NCBI RefSeq assembly: GCF_039634785.1
Contig: NZ_JBBIAB010000006.1
Span: 62,001-126,000, forward strand
Reading direction: 5' to 3'
DNA length: 64,000 nucleotides
Source: Tistrella mobilis
GTDB taxonomy: Bacteria > Pseudomonadota > Alphaproteobacteria > Tistrellales > Tistrellaceae
A model generated the notes under the pieces. The model was not told the DNA's origin. It saw only the letters and a program-made list of their open reading frames with translations, and searched no databases. The position numbers and the translations under genes were made by a program. Positions 19,530-29,455 of the stretch are shown one piece after another; position 1 is the stretch's first letter; the number at the start of each line of letters is the position of its first letter.

Positions 19530-20930
19530 TCAACGCGGATCAACCGGAACCGCAGGGCCGCCGCGCGCGGCGATGTCGGCTCCGGCATCCAGAAGCAGAT
19601 CCTCGCGGAAGCGGGCGGCGATGAGCTGGACGCCGACCGGCGACCGGCCTTTCATGCCGGTTGCCACCGAAAGGCCCGGCAGAGCCAGGAAGGGAATGCC
19701 GAGCTGGGGAAGCTGGGCATCCCAGACGCGAAGATAGGCCTCTGCGTCCTTCAGGTCTTCATTGAAGGGGAAGGGCAATTCGGCCGAATTCGGCATCAGC
19801 AGGATCGGATAATCCTGGAAGAACATCTGCCATTTGCGCGCAAGCGTGGCGCGGGTTTTCAGCAGGCCGTGGAGTTCGGGCAAGCCTATGGAGCGGGCCA
19901 GTTTCTCCTGACCGCGCAGCATGGCGATCACGCCCGGATCGCCATCGGCCTCGGCCGCGGCGAGCGTGCCGTCGAAATCCTCGGAGAGCCAGAGTTTGAC
20001 CTGGGCCTCGCCGGCCTCTTTCAGGGGCGGGATGGTGTCGATCTCGTCGACCTGCCAGCCTGCGTCGCGCAGCCGTTCCGCCGCGTCAAGCAGGGCTTCG
20101 ACGATGGCATCCTGCGTATCCAGCCCGTCCGGCCGCAGCGACAGAGCCACCCGGCGGGGGACATCCGGCCCTTTCAGCGGGACGGGCGCATACCAGGGGT
20201 CGCGCGGGTCGGGCTGCGCCATCGCCTCGAAAGCCAGGCGCAGGTCGTCGATGGTGCGCGCCAGCGGGCCGGACACCGACATGAGCTGGCCCGAAATCCC
20301 GCGTTCGGGAAGGCTGGGATTATAGTTCGGCACCCTGCCCAGCGTCGGCCGCAGCCCATGCACCCCGCAGGCATAGGCCGGGTAGCGCACCGATCCGCCG
20401 ATATCCGTCCCATGCGCGATGGCGCCGATGCCACTCGCCACGGCCGATGCCGCTCCGCCGGAGGAACCGCCGGGGGTGATGCCCTTGTCGAACGGGTTGT
20501 AATTGTCGGGATAAAGCCGGGAGGTGGTGAACCATCGGACCCCGAAGGAGGGCATGTTCGAGCGTCCGATCGACACCGCGCCGGCGCGTTCGAGATTGTC
20601 GACAACCGGGCCGTTTTCGGCCGCGATGTTGTTTTTGTAGGCGACCACGCCAAAGGTCGTGGCAAAGCCGGCCTCGTCATTGGTGACTTTGATCGTCACC
20701 GGCACGCCTGCCAGCGGTCCGGGATCGCGGCCCGCCAGGATCATGGCGTCGACCTCGGCGGCGCGTGCCAGCGATCGCTCGGGGTTGTAGTCGACGATGG
20801 CATTGATCAGCGGGTTGACCGCTTCCAGCCGCTGAAGTGCCGATTGCGTCGCCTCGACCGCCGTGAAGGTCCCGGCGCGGACGCCGGCGGCGATGTCGAC
20901 CGCGGAAAGTTTCCAGATGTCCGACGTCAT
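19530..20930 (-). CDS. Amidase signature (AS) family amidase
   Basis: 466-aa amidase. The Ser-cisSer-Lys triad is visible: the lysine in VTIKVTNDEAG, the cis-serine in PGGSSGGAASAVASG, and the nucleophile serine in GTDIGGSVRYPA. It hydrolyses a carboxamide or N-acyl bond. I used ATG 20930, which has GAGGA/AGGAA upstream, rather than a TTG eight codons earlier. It is the last gene of a minus-strand unit with a second peptide-type importer (36 bp from the ATPase gene), so it probably acts on what that importer brings in. Codon use is less GC-extreme than in regions outside 19.5-29.4 kb. Confidence 0.9.
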   Translation of the reverse strand: MTSDIWKLSAVDIAAGVRAGTFTAVEATQSALQRLEAVNPLINAIVDYNPERSLARAAEVDAMILAGRDPGPLAGVPVTIKVTNDEAGFATTFGVVAYKNNIAAENGPVVDNLERAGAVSIGRSNMPSFGVRWFTTSRLYPDNYNPFDKGITPGGSSGGAASAVASGIGAIAHGTDIGGSVRYPAYACGVHGLRPTLGRVPNYNPSLPERGISGQLMSVSGPLARTIDDLRLAFEAMAQPDPRDPWYAPVPLKGPDVPRRVALSLRPDGLDTQDAIVEALLDAAERLRDAGWQVDEIDTIPPLKEAGEAQVKLWLSEDFDGTLAAAEADGDPGVIAMLRGQEKLARSIGLPELHGLLKTRATLARKWQMFFQDYPILLMPNSAELPFPFNEDLKDAEAYLRVWDAQLPQLGIPFLALPGLSVATGMKGRSPVGVQLIAARFREDLLLDAGADIAARGGPAVPVDPR

Positions 20931-20966
20931 GCTTCCTGTTCCTCTGTTATTCAAGGTTTCTTTGTT

Positions 20967-22655
20967 TCAACGAAGCGAAGCGGGTGCGCTGCCACCCCCC
21001 GGATTTGTTCCTCCTGCGGCAACAGGACGGAAACGGGCGAAATCCCAGTCCCGGCCGGGGGCAGCGGCCAGCAGGTTTCTGGTGTAGTCATGTTGCGGCG
21101 CGGTCAGTACGGCTGCCGACGGCCCCCATTCCACGAGGTGTCCGCGCTGCATCACGGCAATCTCGTCGCAGATCCTGGCCGCGACCCGCAGATCGTGCGT
21201 GATGAAGAGAATGGCGACGCCCATCTCGGCCTGTATCTGTTCCAAAAGATCAAGAACCTGCGCCTGAACCGATACGTCCAGGGCCGAGACGGCTTCATCT
21301 GCGACGAGCACGTCGGGTTTGACCGCAATGGCTCGTGCGATGGCGATACGCTGGCGCTGGCCGCCTGAGAACTGGTGAGGCAAACGGTCTGCCGCATCTT
21401 CGGGCAGGCCGACTTTGACCAGAAGCTCACGGGCAAGCGCCAGCGCCTCGGCATGGGGCATGCCGTAGTTGATCGGCGCTTCGGCGATGGTTTCGCCAAT
21501 TCTGACACGGGGATTGAGCGATTGGTACGGGTCCTGAAACACCATCTGGATACGCCGCCGCATGGCGCGCAACGACATCCCTTGCAGGCTGTCCATGTGA
21601 TGACCGCAAATCCGGATCGCACCTTTATCCGGTGTTTCAAGCCGCATCACGCAACGTGCAAGCGTGGATTTCCCCGATCCGCTTTCTCCGACGATCCCCA
21701 GGGTCCGGCCCGGCTTGAGACGGAGTGAAATGTCGTCGAGCGCCTGCACCTTGCGACCACGGCTAAGCAAACCTCTGCGGCCAAAGGTCTTCTCAACCGT
21801 CTCCAGTTCGAGCGCAGCACCGTTGCCGGTATCCGGCCGTGCCGGCCGAGGCTCAAGCCCCGGCACCGCCTGCAAAAGCCCTCGCGTGTAGCTTTGCGAC
21901 GGGTTGCTCAATATGTCGCGCAAGGGACCGGCTTCGACCAAAAGGCCGGCATTCACCACTGCCACGCGATCGGCTATTTCCGCCACCACGCCCATATCGT
22001 GGGTGATGAAGAGAATTGCCGTCCCGTGATCGCGCTGCAGTGTCCGGAGCAGATGCAGGACCTGCTTTTGCGTCGTCACATCGAGTGCGGTCGTCGGCTC
22101 GTCGGCAATCAGCAAGGCCGGCTCAAGTACCAGCGCCATGGCGATCATGACGCGCTGGCGCTGGCCGCCCGACAATTCACCCGGATAGGCGCGCATGATC
22201 GTCGGTGGATCCGGCAGATTGACGCTTTCCAGGACTTGAAGAATCCTGGCGCGTCTGTCCGCTGCGCTGAACTGAGTGTGGATGCGCAGGACTTCATCGA
22301 TCTGAGCGCCGATCCGCATGACCGGATTGAGCGCGGTCATCGGTTCCTGGAAGATCATCGACATGCGTGTTGTCCGCAAGGCCTGCAAGCGCTTGCGCGG
22401 CGCGCCGATCAGTTCTTCTCCGCAAAGACGGATGCTGCCACCACTGACTTCAAGTTCGGCTTCCGGCAGGAGACCCATCGTCGCCAGAGAGGTCAGCGAT
22501 TTTCCGGAACCGCTTTCCCCCACAAGGCAGAGTGTTTCCCCCGCCCTGAGCGACAGGTTTATGTTCTGAAGGAGGGGGACGCCGGTGCCCCCCCGGATAC
22601 GGATCGTCAGATCGCTGATATCCAGAACGGGCGTATCGGAGGATGTTCCGGTCAT
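20967..22655 (-). CDS. Peptide-type ABC transporter ATPase with two fused nucleotide-binding domains (DppD-DppF fusion)
   Basis: 562-aa protein carrying two complete ABC ATPase domains. Domain 1 (about residues 10-265) has [28 protein letters not shown] and [12 protein letters not shown]. Domain 2 (about 290-540) has [30 protein letters not shown] and [12 protein letters not shown]. Both P-loops look functional. A single polypeptide replaces the separate ATPases seen in the first importer (8.7-10.7 kb). ATG 22655 gives the start [16 protein letters not shown]; the upstream 31 codons lie inside the permease gene and look non-coding. Confidence 0.9.
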   Translation of the reverse strand: MTGTSSDTPVLDISDLTIRIRGGTGVPLLQNINLSLRAGETLCLVGESGSGKSLTSLATMGLLPEAELEVSGGSIRLCGEELIGAPRKRLQALRTTRMSMIFQEPMTALNPVMRIGAQIDEVLRIHTQFSAADRRARILQVLESVNLPDPPTIMRAYPGELSGGQRQRVMIAMALVLEPALLIADEPTTALDVTTQKQVLHLLRTLQRDHGTAILFITHDMGVVAEIADRVAVVNAGLLVEAGPLRDILSNPSQSYTRGLLQAVPGLEPRPARPDTGNGAALELETVEKTFGRRGLLSRGRKVQALDDISLRLKPGRTLGIVGESGSGKSTLARCVMRLETPDKGAIRICGHHMDSLQGMSLRAMRRRIQMVFQDPYQSLNPRVRIGETIAEAPINYGMPHAEALALARELLVKVGLPEDAADRLPHQFSGGQRQRIAIARAIAVKPDVLVADEAVSALDVSVQAQVLDLLEQIQAEMGVAILFITHDLRVAARICDEIAVMQRGHLVEWGPSAAVLTAPQHDYTRNLLAAAPGRDWDFARFRPVAAGGTNPGGGSAPASLR

Positions 22656-22656
22656 C

Positions 22657-23541
22657 TCACGCCCTTCCCTTCCTGCTGCGTGGGTCGAAATGGTCCCGCA
22701 GCACGTCACCCAGCATGTTGGCGGCAAGGATGACCAGAGACAGGACAAGAGCTGGCCAGAAGATCATGCCCGGCCGTAGCGAGAAGAACATCCGCCCTTC
22801 GGACATGATATTGCCCCATGAGGGGATATCGGGGCTGATACCGACGCCGAGGAAGGACAGCACGGCCTCCGTCAGAATGGCGGACGCAAAAACATAGCTG
22901 CCCTGTACCAGGAGCGGTGCGACGGTCGAGGGAATCAGATGCCGCCACATGAGCTTGCCGGTCCGGGTGCCCGATATCCGGGCCGCCTCTACGAAGGGAG
23001 CGGAACGGGTCGACAGGATGACGGCGCGCACGATCCGGGCAACACGTGGTATTTCGGGGATCGTGATCGCTATGAGAACTGTGCCCACGGAAGCGCCTGC
23101 CAGGGCAACGATCGCGACCGCGAGCAGCACGGCGGGCATGGCCATCAGCCCGTCCATGGCGCGCATGATCACGGCATCCGCCAAGCGGAATAGCCCTGAA
23201 ACAAGCCCGATGACAAGGCCGGACCCGACTGCCAGCAGCGTGGCGCCCACGCCGATGACCAGCGAGATGCGTCCGCCGAATATCACGCGGGAGAAGATGT
23301 CGCGGCCATAAGCATCGGTTCCCATCAGATGGTCTACAGATGCAGGCTTAAGCCTTGATGCCATGTCGAGCGCCAGCGGATCATGGGTGGCCAGTACCGG
23401 CGCGAGGATCGAGATAACGACAATGATGCAGAGAACTGTGACGCTGAACGCAGTCACCAGCCCATTGAGACCACTCGTGAGGCGAGACAGAACGCTGAAC
23501 AGCGCCGGGCGCGACAACGCGGGTCGGATGAGATCCGGCAT
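22657..23541 (-). CDS. Peptide-type ABC transporter permease (DppC/OppC-like)
   Basis: 294-aa inner-membrane permease with the DppC hallmark HLMGTDAYGRDIFSRVIFGGR and an EAA loop FVEAARISGTRTGKLMWRHL. It ends one base before the start of the fused ATPase and begins on the stop codon of the DppB-like gene. I chose ATG 23541 over a TTG one codon earlier. Confidence 0.92.
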   Translation of the reverse strand: MPDLIRPALSRPALFSVLSRLTSGLNGLVTAFSVTVLCIIVVISILAPVLATHDPLALDMASRLKPASVDHLMGTDAYGRDIFSRVIFGGRISLVIGVGATLLAVGSGLVIGLVSGLFRLADAVIMRAMDGLMAMPAVLLAVAIVALAGASVGTVLIAITIPEIPRVARIVRAVILSTRSAPFVEAARISGTRTGKLMWRHLIPSTVAPLLVQGSYVFASAILTEAVLSFLGVGISPDIPSWGNIMSEGRMFFSLRPGMIFWPALVLSLVILAANMLGDVLRDHFDPRSRKGRA

Positions 23542-24482
23542 CAATACTTTATCCTTGGGTCGAAAAGGCTGTAGGCCACGTCGATCAGCAGGTTGATGAG
23601 CACATAGACCGCGCTTGTCAGGAGGATCATCGCCTGGATAACCGGGTAGTCACGGGCCAGCACGGCATCAATCGTCAGCCGGCCGAGGCCAGGCAGATTG
23701 AACACGCTTTCAGTCACGACCACGCCTGATATCAAAAGCGCAAGGCCGGTACCGATGATGGTCAGGATCGGAATGGCGGCATTGCGCAGTGCATGACGAA
23801 ACAGAACCCGAGGCTCGGAGCAGCCTTTGGCACGGGCCGTGCGCACGAAATCCTCGTGGATGACGTCGAGCATGGCCGCACGCGTCATCCGGGCAATCAA
23901 CGCGACATAAACGATCGACAGCGCGACGCCTGGCAGGATGGCGTGCGACAGAAAAGGGCCCGGCCCGCTCGACAGCGAGGCGAACCCCTGAACCGGCAGC
24001 CAGCGAAGGTCGATGGCAAACAGCCGGATAAGCATATAGGCGATGACGAAGACCGGCACCGAAAACCCCAACACGGAAAAGGCGACCATGCCGCGGTCGA
24101 TCCAGCTGCCGTGTTTCCAGGCCGTCAGCACACCCAACGGCACGGCCACGATGACCGACATGGTGATCGTGAAAAGTGCGATGGAGAGTGTCGGTTCGAG
24201 CCTCTGCGCAATGAGTTCGGACACAGGCAGGCCGGATATCAGCGATTTACCGAAATCGAAGTGGGCGATCTGCCCGATCCATGTCCAGAACTGGACAAGG
24301 AGCGGCTGGTCGAGCGACAGAGCCTTGCGAATCTGCTGCAACTGCTCCTCTGTCGCCTGATCTCCGGCGAGAGCCACGGCCGGATCTCCGGGCGTCAGCC
24401 GCAGGAGCAGGAACACAAAGATCGCGACGAAGGCCATCACCGGCACTGTCGCCAGCACCCGCTTGAGACTGTAGAAAAACAT
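23541..24482 (-). CDS. Peptide-type ABC transporter permease (DppB/OppB-like)
   Basis: 313-aa inner-membrane permease with the N-terminal pattern MFFYSLKRVLATVPVMAFVA, LRLTPGDPAVALAGDQAT and the EAA loop FVRTARAKGCSEPRVLFRHA. Spacing to the solute-binding gene upstream is 61 bp. With the DppC-like protein it forms the channel of the second importer. Confidence 0.92.
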   Translation of the reverse strand: MFFYSLKRVLATVPVMAFVAIFVFLLLRLTPGDPAVALAGDQATEEQLQQIRKALSLDQPLLVQFWTWIGQIAHFDFGKSLISGLPVSELIAQRLEPTLSIALFTITMSVIVAVPLGVLTAWKHGSWIDRGMVAFSVLGFSVPVFVIAYMLIRLFAIDLRWLPVQGFASLSSGPGPFLSHAILPGVALSIVYVALIARMTRAAMLDVIHEDFVRTARAKGCSEPRVLFRHALRNAAIPILTIIGTGLALLISGVVVTESVFNLPGLGRLTIDAVLARDYPVIQAMILLTSAVYVLINLLIDVAYSLFDPRIKY

Positions 24483-24543
24483 GGGCGCTCCCTCGGCCGG
24501 AAGGGCGGCCCGTCAGACGCGCCGCCCGTGTGTTTCGGCTGCG

Positions 24544-26115
24544 TTACCTGACCCGCTTGACGTTCCAGAAATAGGGAACTGCAGGGCCGGAAACAAAGCC
24601 GTCGAGATCCGACCGGAAGGCGCTCGGTGAGGTGAACTGACCCAGGGGAACATAAGTGGTCTGTTCGTAGGCATAGGCCTGTATTTCTTTGGCAAGCGCC
24701 AGGCGATCTTCTTCCGTCGTTGCCGAGGCGAACTTGTCCCGCAGATCATTCATGTGCGGCAGATCGGCCCAGCCGAAGGTACCCTGCTCGCCATTGCCGT
24801 CCAGAAAAATGTGACCAAGCGGATTCATCACATCGGCAACGCCCAGATAGGAGAACATGATGTTCCATCCGCCTTCGCTGGCCGGGCCCTTGTTGCGCGC
24901 GCGGGTCGCGACGGACTGCCAGTCCATTGGCAATGAAACGACCTTGAAGCCGACGGCACGCAATGCATCGGCAGCAACGACCGGCTGTGTCTTGAGAACA
25001 GGCACGTCGGTTGTTTGCAGGATAACCACCGGAGTACCGTCATAGCCGGCCTCCTTGAGCAATGCGCGCGCCTCATCCTGCCCCGTTCCGGCGGCAATCT
25101 TCTCCCCGCCGATAGAGAACGCCATCCTGGTGCCGCATCCCATCATGGCGGCACAGGTCTGGAACAGGTCGGGATTGCCGACCAGGGCCATCATGAAGTC
25201 GTTCTGTTTGAAGGACAGGGCGGCGGCGCGACGCAGCCTGGGGTCGTTGAAGGGCGGCTGAAGAAAATTCATCCGCGCCAAGGCCTGGCCCCCAAGCGGG
25301 TTCAGTTTCCTGATGGTGATGTTCGGGTCGCTTTCGAGGACCGGCAGAAGGTCCATCATCGGCGCTTCAAGGAAGTCGACTTCCCCAGATGACAGCGCAT
25401 TGATCGCCGTCTGGCTGTCGGGCATGTTGATCCACTCGACCCGGTCGAAATTCACCACCTTGCCGCCGGCCGCCCAGCTGGCGGGTTCGTCGCGAGGGAC
25501 GTATTCGTCATTTTTGACGTAGACGGCACGGACACCGGGCTGAAACTCGTCCGTGACGAATTTGAACGGGCCGGAACCGGTGAAGTCCGTGATCGATTCG
25601 GTTGCCGGCGTGGATGCGACACGTTCCGGCATCATGAACGGGACGAGAGAGGATGGCTTGCCGATGGTGTCGAGCAGCGGCCCGAAAGAGGTCGACAGGG
25701 TGATCCTGAAACTCTTGTCGTCCACCGGCTCCATCGAGGCGACAGCCTGCATCATCTGCCGGCCCATGGTGTCACGGCTGCCCCAGCGCTTGAGCGATGC
25801 GATGCAGTCTTCAGGCCGCACCGGCTTGCCGTCGTGCCATTTCAGCCCGTCACGCAGGGTAAAAGTGTAAACCAGGCCGTCTTCTGAGACGGTCCAGCTC
25901 GCCATCTGTGGCCTGATGACGGAATGCTCGTCCATGGCGACAAGCGTGTCGTAGATCATGTAGCCATGGTCACGCGTAATGTAGGCACTGGCCATGACCG
26001 GGTCGGTGAGCCGCAGATCGGAATGCATCACGGCCCGCAAGGTTTCTGCGCAGAGCGGCGTCGCCGTGGCGGATGCCATGACCAATGATAGAATTAGACC
26101 TTTGAGTCGAAACAT
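24544..26115 (-). CDS. Peptide-type ABC transporter substrate-binding protein (SBP_bac_5)
   Basis: 523-aa periplasmic protein. Starting at ATG 26115 gives a clean signal peptide (MFRLKGLILSLVMASATATP, cleavage probably after LCA, before ETLRAVMHSD). An upstream ATG would put 18 charged residues in front of it. Family motifs include YTFTLRDGLKWHDGKPVRPEDC (in part). Related proteins often annotate as dipeptide or glutathione-type binders, but the ligand is not readable. It is the first gene of the unit ending with the amidase and is divergent from an aminotransferase gene. Confidence 0.9.
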   Translation of the reverse strand: MFRLKGLILSLVMASATATPLCAETLRAVMHSDLRLTDPVMASAYITRDHGYMIYDTLVAMDEHSVIRPQMASWTVSEDGLVYTFTLRDGLKWHDGKPVRPEDCIASLKRWGSRDTMGRQMMQAVASMEPVDDKSFRITLSTSFGPLLDTIGKPSSLVPFMMPERVASTPATESITDFTGSGPFKFVTDEFQPGVRAVYVKNDEYVPRDEPASWAAGGKVVNFDRVEWINMPDSQTAINALSSGEVDFLEAPMMDLLPVLESDPNITIRKLNPLGGQALARMNFLQPPFNDPRLRRAAALSFKQNDFMMALVGNPDLFQTCAAMMGCGTRMAFSIGGEKIAAGTGQDEARALLKEAGYDGTPVVILQTTDVPVLKTQPVVAADALRAVGFKVVSLPMDWQSVATRARNKGPASEGGWNIMFSYLGVADVMNPLGHIFLDGNGEQGTFGWADLPHMNDLRDKFASATTEEDRLALAKEIQAYAYEQTTYVPLGQFTSPSAFRSDLDGFVSGPAVPYFWNVKRVR

Positions 26116-26423
26116 CTTGATGCTGTCTCCCCCATCATTGGATGGCCGGTTCAGATCCGTTTTCATCATTGGAAAACGGGATCCCAGAAACTTGTGGAAG
26201 GCGTCATATGAATCGCTACTGGAGTGGGAAACGCTTGCATAGGTGCAGATGGCATCTATCCATAGCTACAGTCGGCCCGACAGGTGCCGGCTGCGGCTCA
26301 TTTCCGAAATTGCACCCATAATCCGTCGCCAACTGTACCTACCGCTCCCCCTCTCGTCTGGCCTATGGCCCAGGAAATCAGAGGTCGCGACAGCGCGCCT
26401 TGAAACACGGAGGGCTTCAGAAG
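26116..26423. other. 308-bp divergent intergenic region
   Basis: This gap separates the second importer (leftward) from the aminotransferase (rightward) and must contain both promoters. It is clearly more A/T-rich than the flanking genes. It holds the palindrome at 26157-26179 and a GGAGGG ribosome-binding site at 26409-26414. I found no convincing sigma-70 -35/-10 pair and no small ORF with coding character. Confidence 0.7.
26157..26179. promoter_or_regulatory. Palindrome in importer/aminotransferase promoter region (candidate operator)
   Basis: CCGTTTTC (26157-26164) and GAAAACGG (26172-26179) are perfect 8-bp arms around ATCATTG. It lies 42 bp upstream of the chosen start of the binding-protein gene. 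It could bind either MocR regulator from this locus or an outside repressor. Confidence 0.5.
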
Positions 26424-27803
26424 ATGGACGCTGGATACAAAGCCAATGGCATGTCCGAGGTGGTTGAGTTCGACAGGGCGCATGTCTGGCACCACATGCT
26501 GCAGCACAAGCCGCTGGAGACGGCAGACCCGTTCATCGTCGTTGAAGGCCGGGGCATGAATGTCTGGGATGCCGGAGGCCGGGAATATCTCGACGCGGTG
26601 TCAGGCGGGGTCTGGACGGTCAATGTCGGCTATGGCCGCGAGAGCATCGCCGATGCGATGCGCGAACAGGCCGTGCGGCTGAATTATTTTGCGGGAAGCG
26701 CCGGTACGATTCCCGGATCGTATCTTGCCCGGCGGCTCCTTGGTCTGATGCCTGGCCTCGACAGGATCTATCTGGCCAATTCCGGCTCGGAGGCCAATGA
26801 AAAGGTCTTCAAGATGGTCCGGCAGATATCGGCCCGTCATCACGGCGGTCAGAAGTCGAAAATTCTCTTTCGTGATCGGGATTATCACGGCTCAAGCATT
26901 GCCACTCTTGCCGCCGCCGGTCAGCCGGAGCGGGCAGAGGAATACGGCCCCCTGCCGGATGGTTTCGTGAAAGTGCCACACTGCCTTGAATACCGGAAAC
27001 AGTGGGATGGCGAGGATTATGGTGTCCGTGCTGCTGACGCAATCGAGGAGGTCATCCTACGTGAAGGGCCAGATACGATCGGACTCCTTTGCCTTGAGCC
27101 GATCACTGCCGGTGGCGGTATTATAACGCCGCCCGAGGGATACTGGACTCGCGTGCAGGAAATCTGTCGCAAGTACGGCATTCTTCTCCACATTGACGAG
27201 GTGGTCTGCGGCCTGGGACGCACGGGCACGTGGTTTGGATATCAGAATTACGGGATCAAACCGGATTTCGTGACCATGGCCAAGGGACTGGCCTCGGGTT
27301 ATGCAGCAATCTCCGCCGTGGCGACGACCAATGCCGTTTTCGACCTGTTCAAGAACGATGCGGATCCGATGGCTCATTTCCGCGACATCTCGACCTTCGG
27401 AGGGTGCACGGTCGGCCCCGCCGCAGCGCTCGAAACCATCGACATCATCGAGCGCGAAGGCCTGCTGGAGAATTCGCGCCGCATGGGATTGCGTCTGCAT
27501 GACGGTTTGCTGGCGCTTATGGACCGGCATGTCGTGATCGGAGACGTGCGCGGTATCGGCCTCCTCCAGGGGGCCGAACTGGTTCGCGACCGCCAGACGA
27601 AGGAACCGATCAGCGAAGCTGAGATGGCCCGCGTACTTGCCGAGGCAAAGGCTCAAGGGGTCATCATCGGTGCAATGAACCGGTCCATGAAGGGCATGAA
27701 CACGACCATCTGCCTTGCGCCGGCGTTGATTGCAACCGAAGCTCATATCGACAGGATCCTTGCGGCAATCGACACCGCCCTTTCGCGTGTCTTTCCCGGC
27801 TGA
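26424..27803 (+). CDS. Class III aminotransferase, taurine:pyruvate aminotransferase-like (copy 1)
   Basis: 459-aa PLP-dependent omega-aminotransferase. The PLP lysine is in TMAKGLASGYAA, the phosphate-binding segment is NSGSEANEKVF, and the cofactor aspartate is in LLHIDEVVCGLGRTG. The N-terminal RAHVWHHMLQHKP and YLDAVSGGVWTVNVGYGRES match the Tpa group closely. The GGAGGG at 26409-26414 supports ATG 26424. It is collinear with and clearly homologous to the enzyme at 31141-32511, but uses less GC-biased codons (AAT TAT TTT GCG GGA AGC where the other copy has AAC TAT TTC GCC GGC TCC). Substrate may be taurine, hypotaurine or another primary amine. Confidence 0.8.
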   Translation: MDAGYKANGMSEVVEFDRAHVWHHMLQHKPLETADPFIVVEGRGMNVWDAGGREYLDAVSGGVWTVNVGYGRESIADAMREQAVRLNYFAGSAGTIPGSYLARRLLGLMPGLDRIYLANSGSEANEKVFKMVRQISARHHGGQKSKILFRDRDYHGSSIATLAAAGQPERAEEYGPLPDGFVKVPHCLEYRKQWDGEDYGVRAADAIEEVILREGPDTIGLLCLEPITAGGGIITPPEGYWTRVQEICRKYGILLHIDEVVCGLGRTGTWFGYQNYGIKPDFVTMAKGLASGYAAISAVATTNAVFDLFKNDADPMAHFRDISTFGGCTVGPAAALETIDIIEREGLLENSRRMGLRLHDGLLALMDRHVVIGDVRGIGLLQGAELVRDRQTKEPISEAEMARVLAEAKAQGVIIGAMNRSMKGMNTTICLAPALIATEAHIDRILAAIDTALSRVFPG

Positions 27804-27819
27804 CACCCGCTTCTGACAC

Positions 27820-27857
27820 ACCCGCGTGGGCCCAAAACACTGGTGATCCACGCGGGT
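27820..27857. promoter_or_regulatory. 10-bp-arm inverted repeat between aminotransferase and MocR genes
   Basis: ACCCGCGTGG (27820-27829) is mirrored exactly by CCACGCGGGT (27848-27857) with 18 nt between. No T run follows, which argues against a simple terminator. Its place 63 bp before the MocR start suits an operator or an mRNA hairpin. Confidence 0.5.
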
Positions 27858-27920
27858 CGACGTTAAACTCATTCCTTCTTTTCGGCTGCTCCCCTGCAGG
27901 CAGAGCTGTGGAAGTCTGGG

Positions 27921-29414
27921 ATGAGCCAAATGATCGAAAACTTCATCCGGCTCGACCGTCATTCGGCGGAGAGTCTGCAGATGCAGATTCGCCGCCAGAT
28001 CGCCATCGCCGTGGTTTCCGGCCGATTTCCGCCGAATTATGCATTGCCGTCGGTCAGAGGGTTTGCGCAGCGGCTCAATGTGAGCAACAACACGGTCTCT
28101 CTGGCCTATGATGCGCTGCGGCAGGATGGGTTCATCGCCAGCAAGAGCCGGTCCGGCTATTACATTTCACCGGATGCCCACGCGATCCGCGACGCCTCGG
28201 TTATGCGGGATGCCGCCCGCGAAGATGCCGATCGCTTTGATTTCAAGGCGCATTTTCGTGGCGCGACCTATGACCAGCCGCGCACGACCAAGCCGCATGA
28301 TGCGCTTGTCCGTTTCCGTTTCCCTTTCATTTGCGGGCATGTGGATCCGAACATATTCCCCGTCGGTGCCTGGCGGGAATGCGTGCGCGATTCGGTGAAC
28401 TCCCTCCAGATCCGCAACTGGGCGATGGATTTTTCCACCGTGGACGACCCGCTTCTGGTTCAGCAGCTGATCTTGCGGGTTCTTCAGCCGCGCGGGATTT
28501 ATGCCAATCCGGATGAGGTTCTGATCACCGTGGGCGGCCAGAACGCGCTTTACATCGCCCTGAAGCTTTTGCTGAGCAGACGCGGCGTTCTGGGGGTGGA
28601 AAACCCCGGTTATCCCGAGGCCGCGAATATTGCCCGGATGGACGGGCATCGGGTACGCCACCTTCCCATGGATGACGAGGGCCTGATACTCTCGCCCGAA
28701 GCATTGGAGTGTGGCTGTCTTTACGTGACGACCACCCATCAGCATCCGACGACGATCACCATGTCGGAACCGCGCCGCCATGCGTTTCTGGAAAAAACGC
28801 GCGAGAAGGGCATCTTCATCATTGAAGATGATTATGAGGCAGAGACGACCTTCGACGAGAAAGCCGTGCCGGCGCTGAAGGCGCTCGATCGCTATGGCAA
28901 CGTCATCTATGTCGGCAGTCTGACAAAGTCTTTGATGCCGGGCCTGCGGATCGGGTTCCTGGTCGCCGACCGCGATTTCGTGACCGAGGCGCGCTCTTTC
29001 CGTCACCATATTCTGCGGCATCCGCCGATCAACAACCAGAATTCCGTGGGGCTTTTTCTGGAGCGCGGGCATTTCGACAGGTTCATCGCACGGCTGCGAC
29101 AGGAATACATTGCCCGCTCGGACATTATGCGCAAGGCGCTGCACACCTATCTGCCGGAACTGGACGATCGCGTGCGCTTTGGCGGGAGCAGTTGCTCTCT
29201 CAGTTTTGCCGACATGCTGGACACGCTGGCCTTGCAGGAAGCGGCGGCGCGCCGATCCGTGTATTTTGAAGAATTGAGCAAGAATTTTGAAAACCCCGAA
29301 GACGGTCGCTCGTGGATGCGCATCGGGTATTCCTGCATCGACAAGGCGCTGATCCCTGAAGGCATCCAACGCCTGTCGGAAGCGGTTGCCGAACTGCGCG
29401 GCCTGCAAAGGTGA
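27921..29414 (+). CDS. MocR/GntR-family PLP-domain regulator (copy 1, TauR-like)
   Basis: 497-aa regulator with an N-terminal GntR winged helix (residues about 10-80: MQIRRQIAIAVVSGRFPPNY, then LPSVRGFAQRLNVSNNTVSLAY). A class I aminotransferase-like effector domain fills the rest (about 125-490). The PLP-binding lysine is kept in GSLTKSLMPGLRIGF and the PLP aspartate in IEDDYEAET. MocR proteins sense an amine or amino acid by forming an aldimine with PLP. It follows the first aminotransferase by 117 bp on the same strand and is the last gene of the less GC-biased segment. TauR, which controls tpa genes, belongs to this family. Confidence 0.87.
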   Translation: MSQMIENFIRLDRHSAESLQMQIRRQIAIAVVSGRFPPNYALPSVRGFAQRLNVSNNTVSLAYDALRQDGFIASKSRSGYYISPDAHAIRDASVMRDAAREDADRFDFKAHFRGATYDQPRTTKPHDALVRFRFPFICGHVDPNIFPVGAWRECVRDSVNSLQIRNWAMDFSTVDDPLLVQQLILRVLQPRGIYANPDEVLITVGGQNALYIALKLLLSRRGVLGVENPGYPEAANIARMDGHRVRHLPMDDEGLILSPEALECGCLYVTTTHQHPTTITMSEPRRHAFLEKTREKGIFIIEDDYEAETTFDEKAVPALKALDRYGNVIYVGSLTKSLMPGLRIGFLVADRDFVTEARSFRHHILRHPPINNQNSVGLFLERGHFDRFIARLRQEYIARSDIMRKALHTYLPELDDRVRFGGSSCSLSFADMLDTLALQEAAARRSVYFEELSKNFENPEDGRSWMRIGYSCIDKALIPEGIQRLSEAVAELRGLQR

Positions 29415-29455
29415 TCTGAGGCCTTTTGCCGGTCGCGGGCGGCCGTGGCATCACG

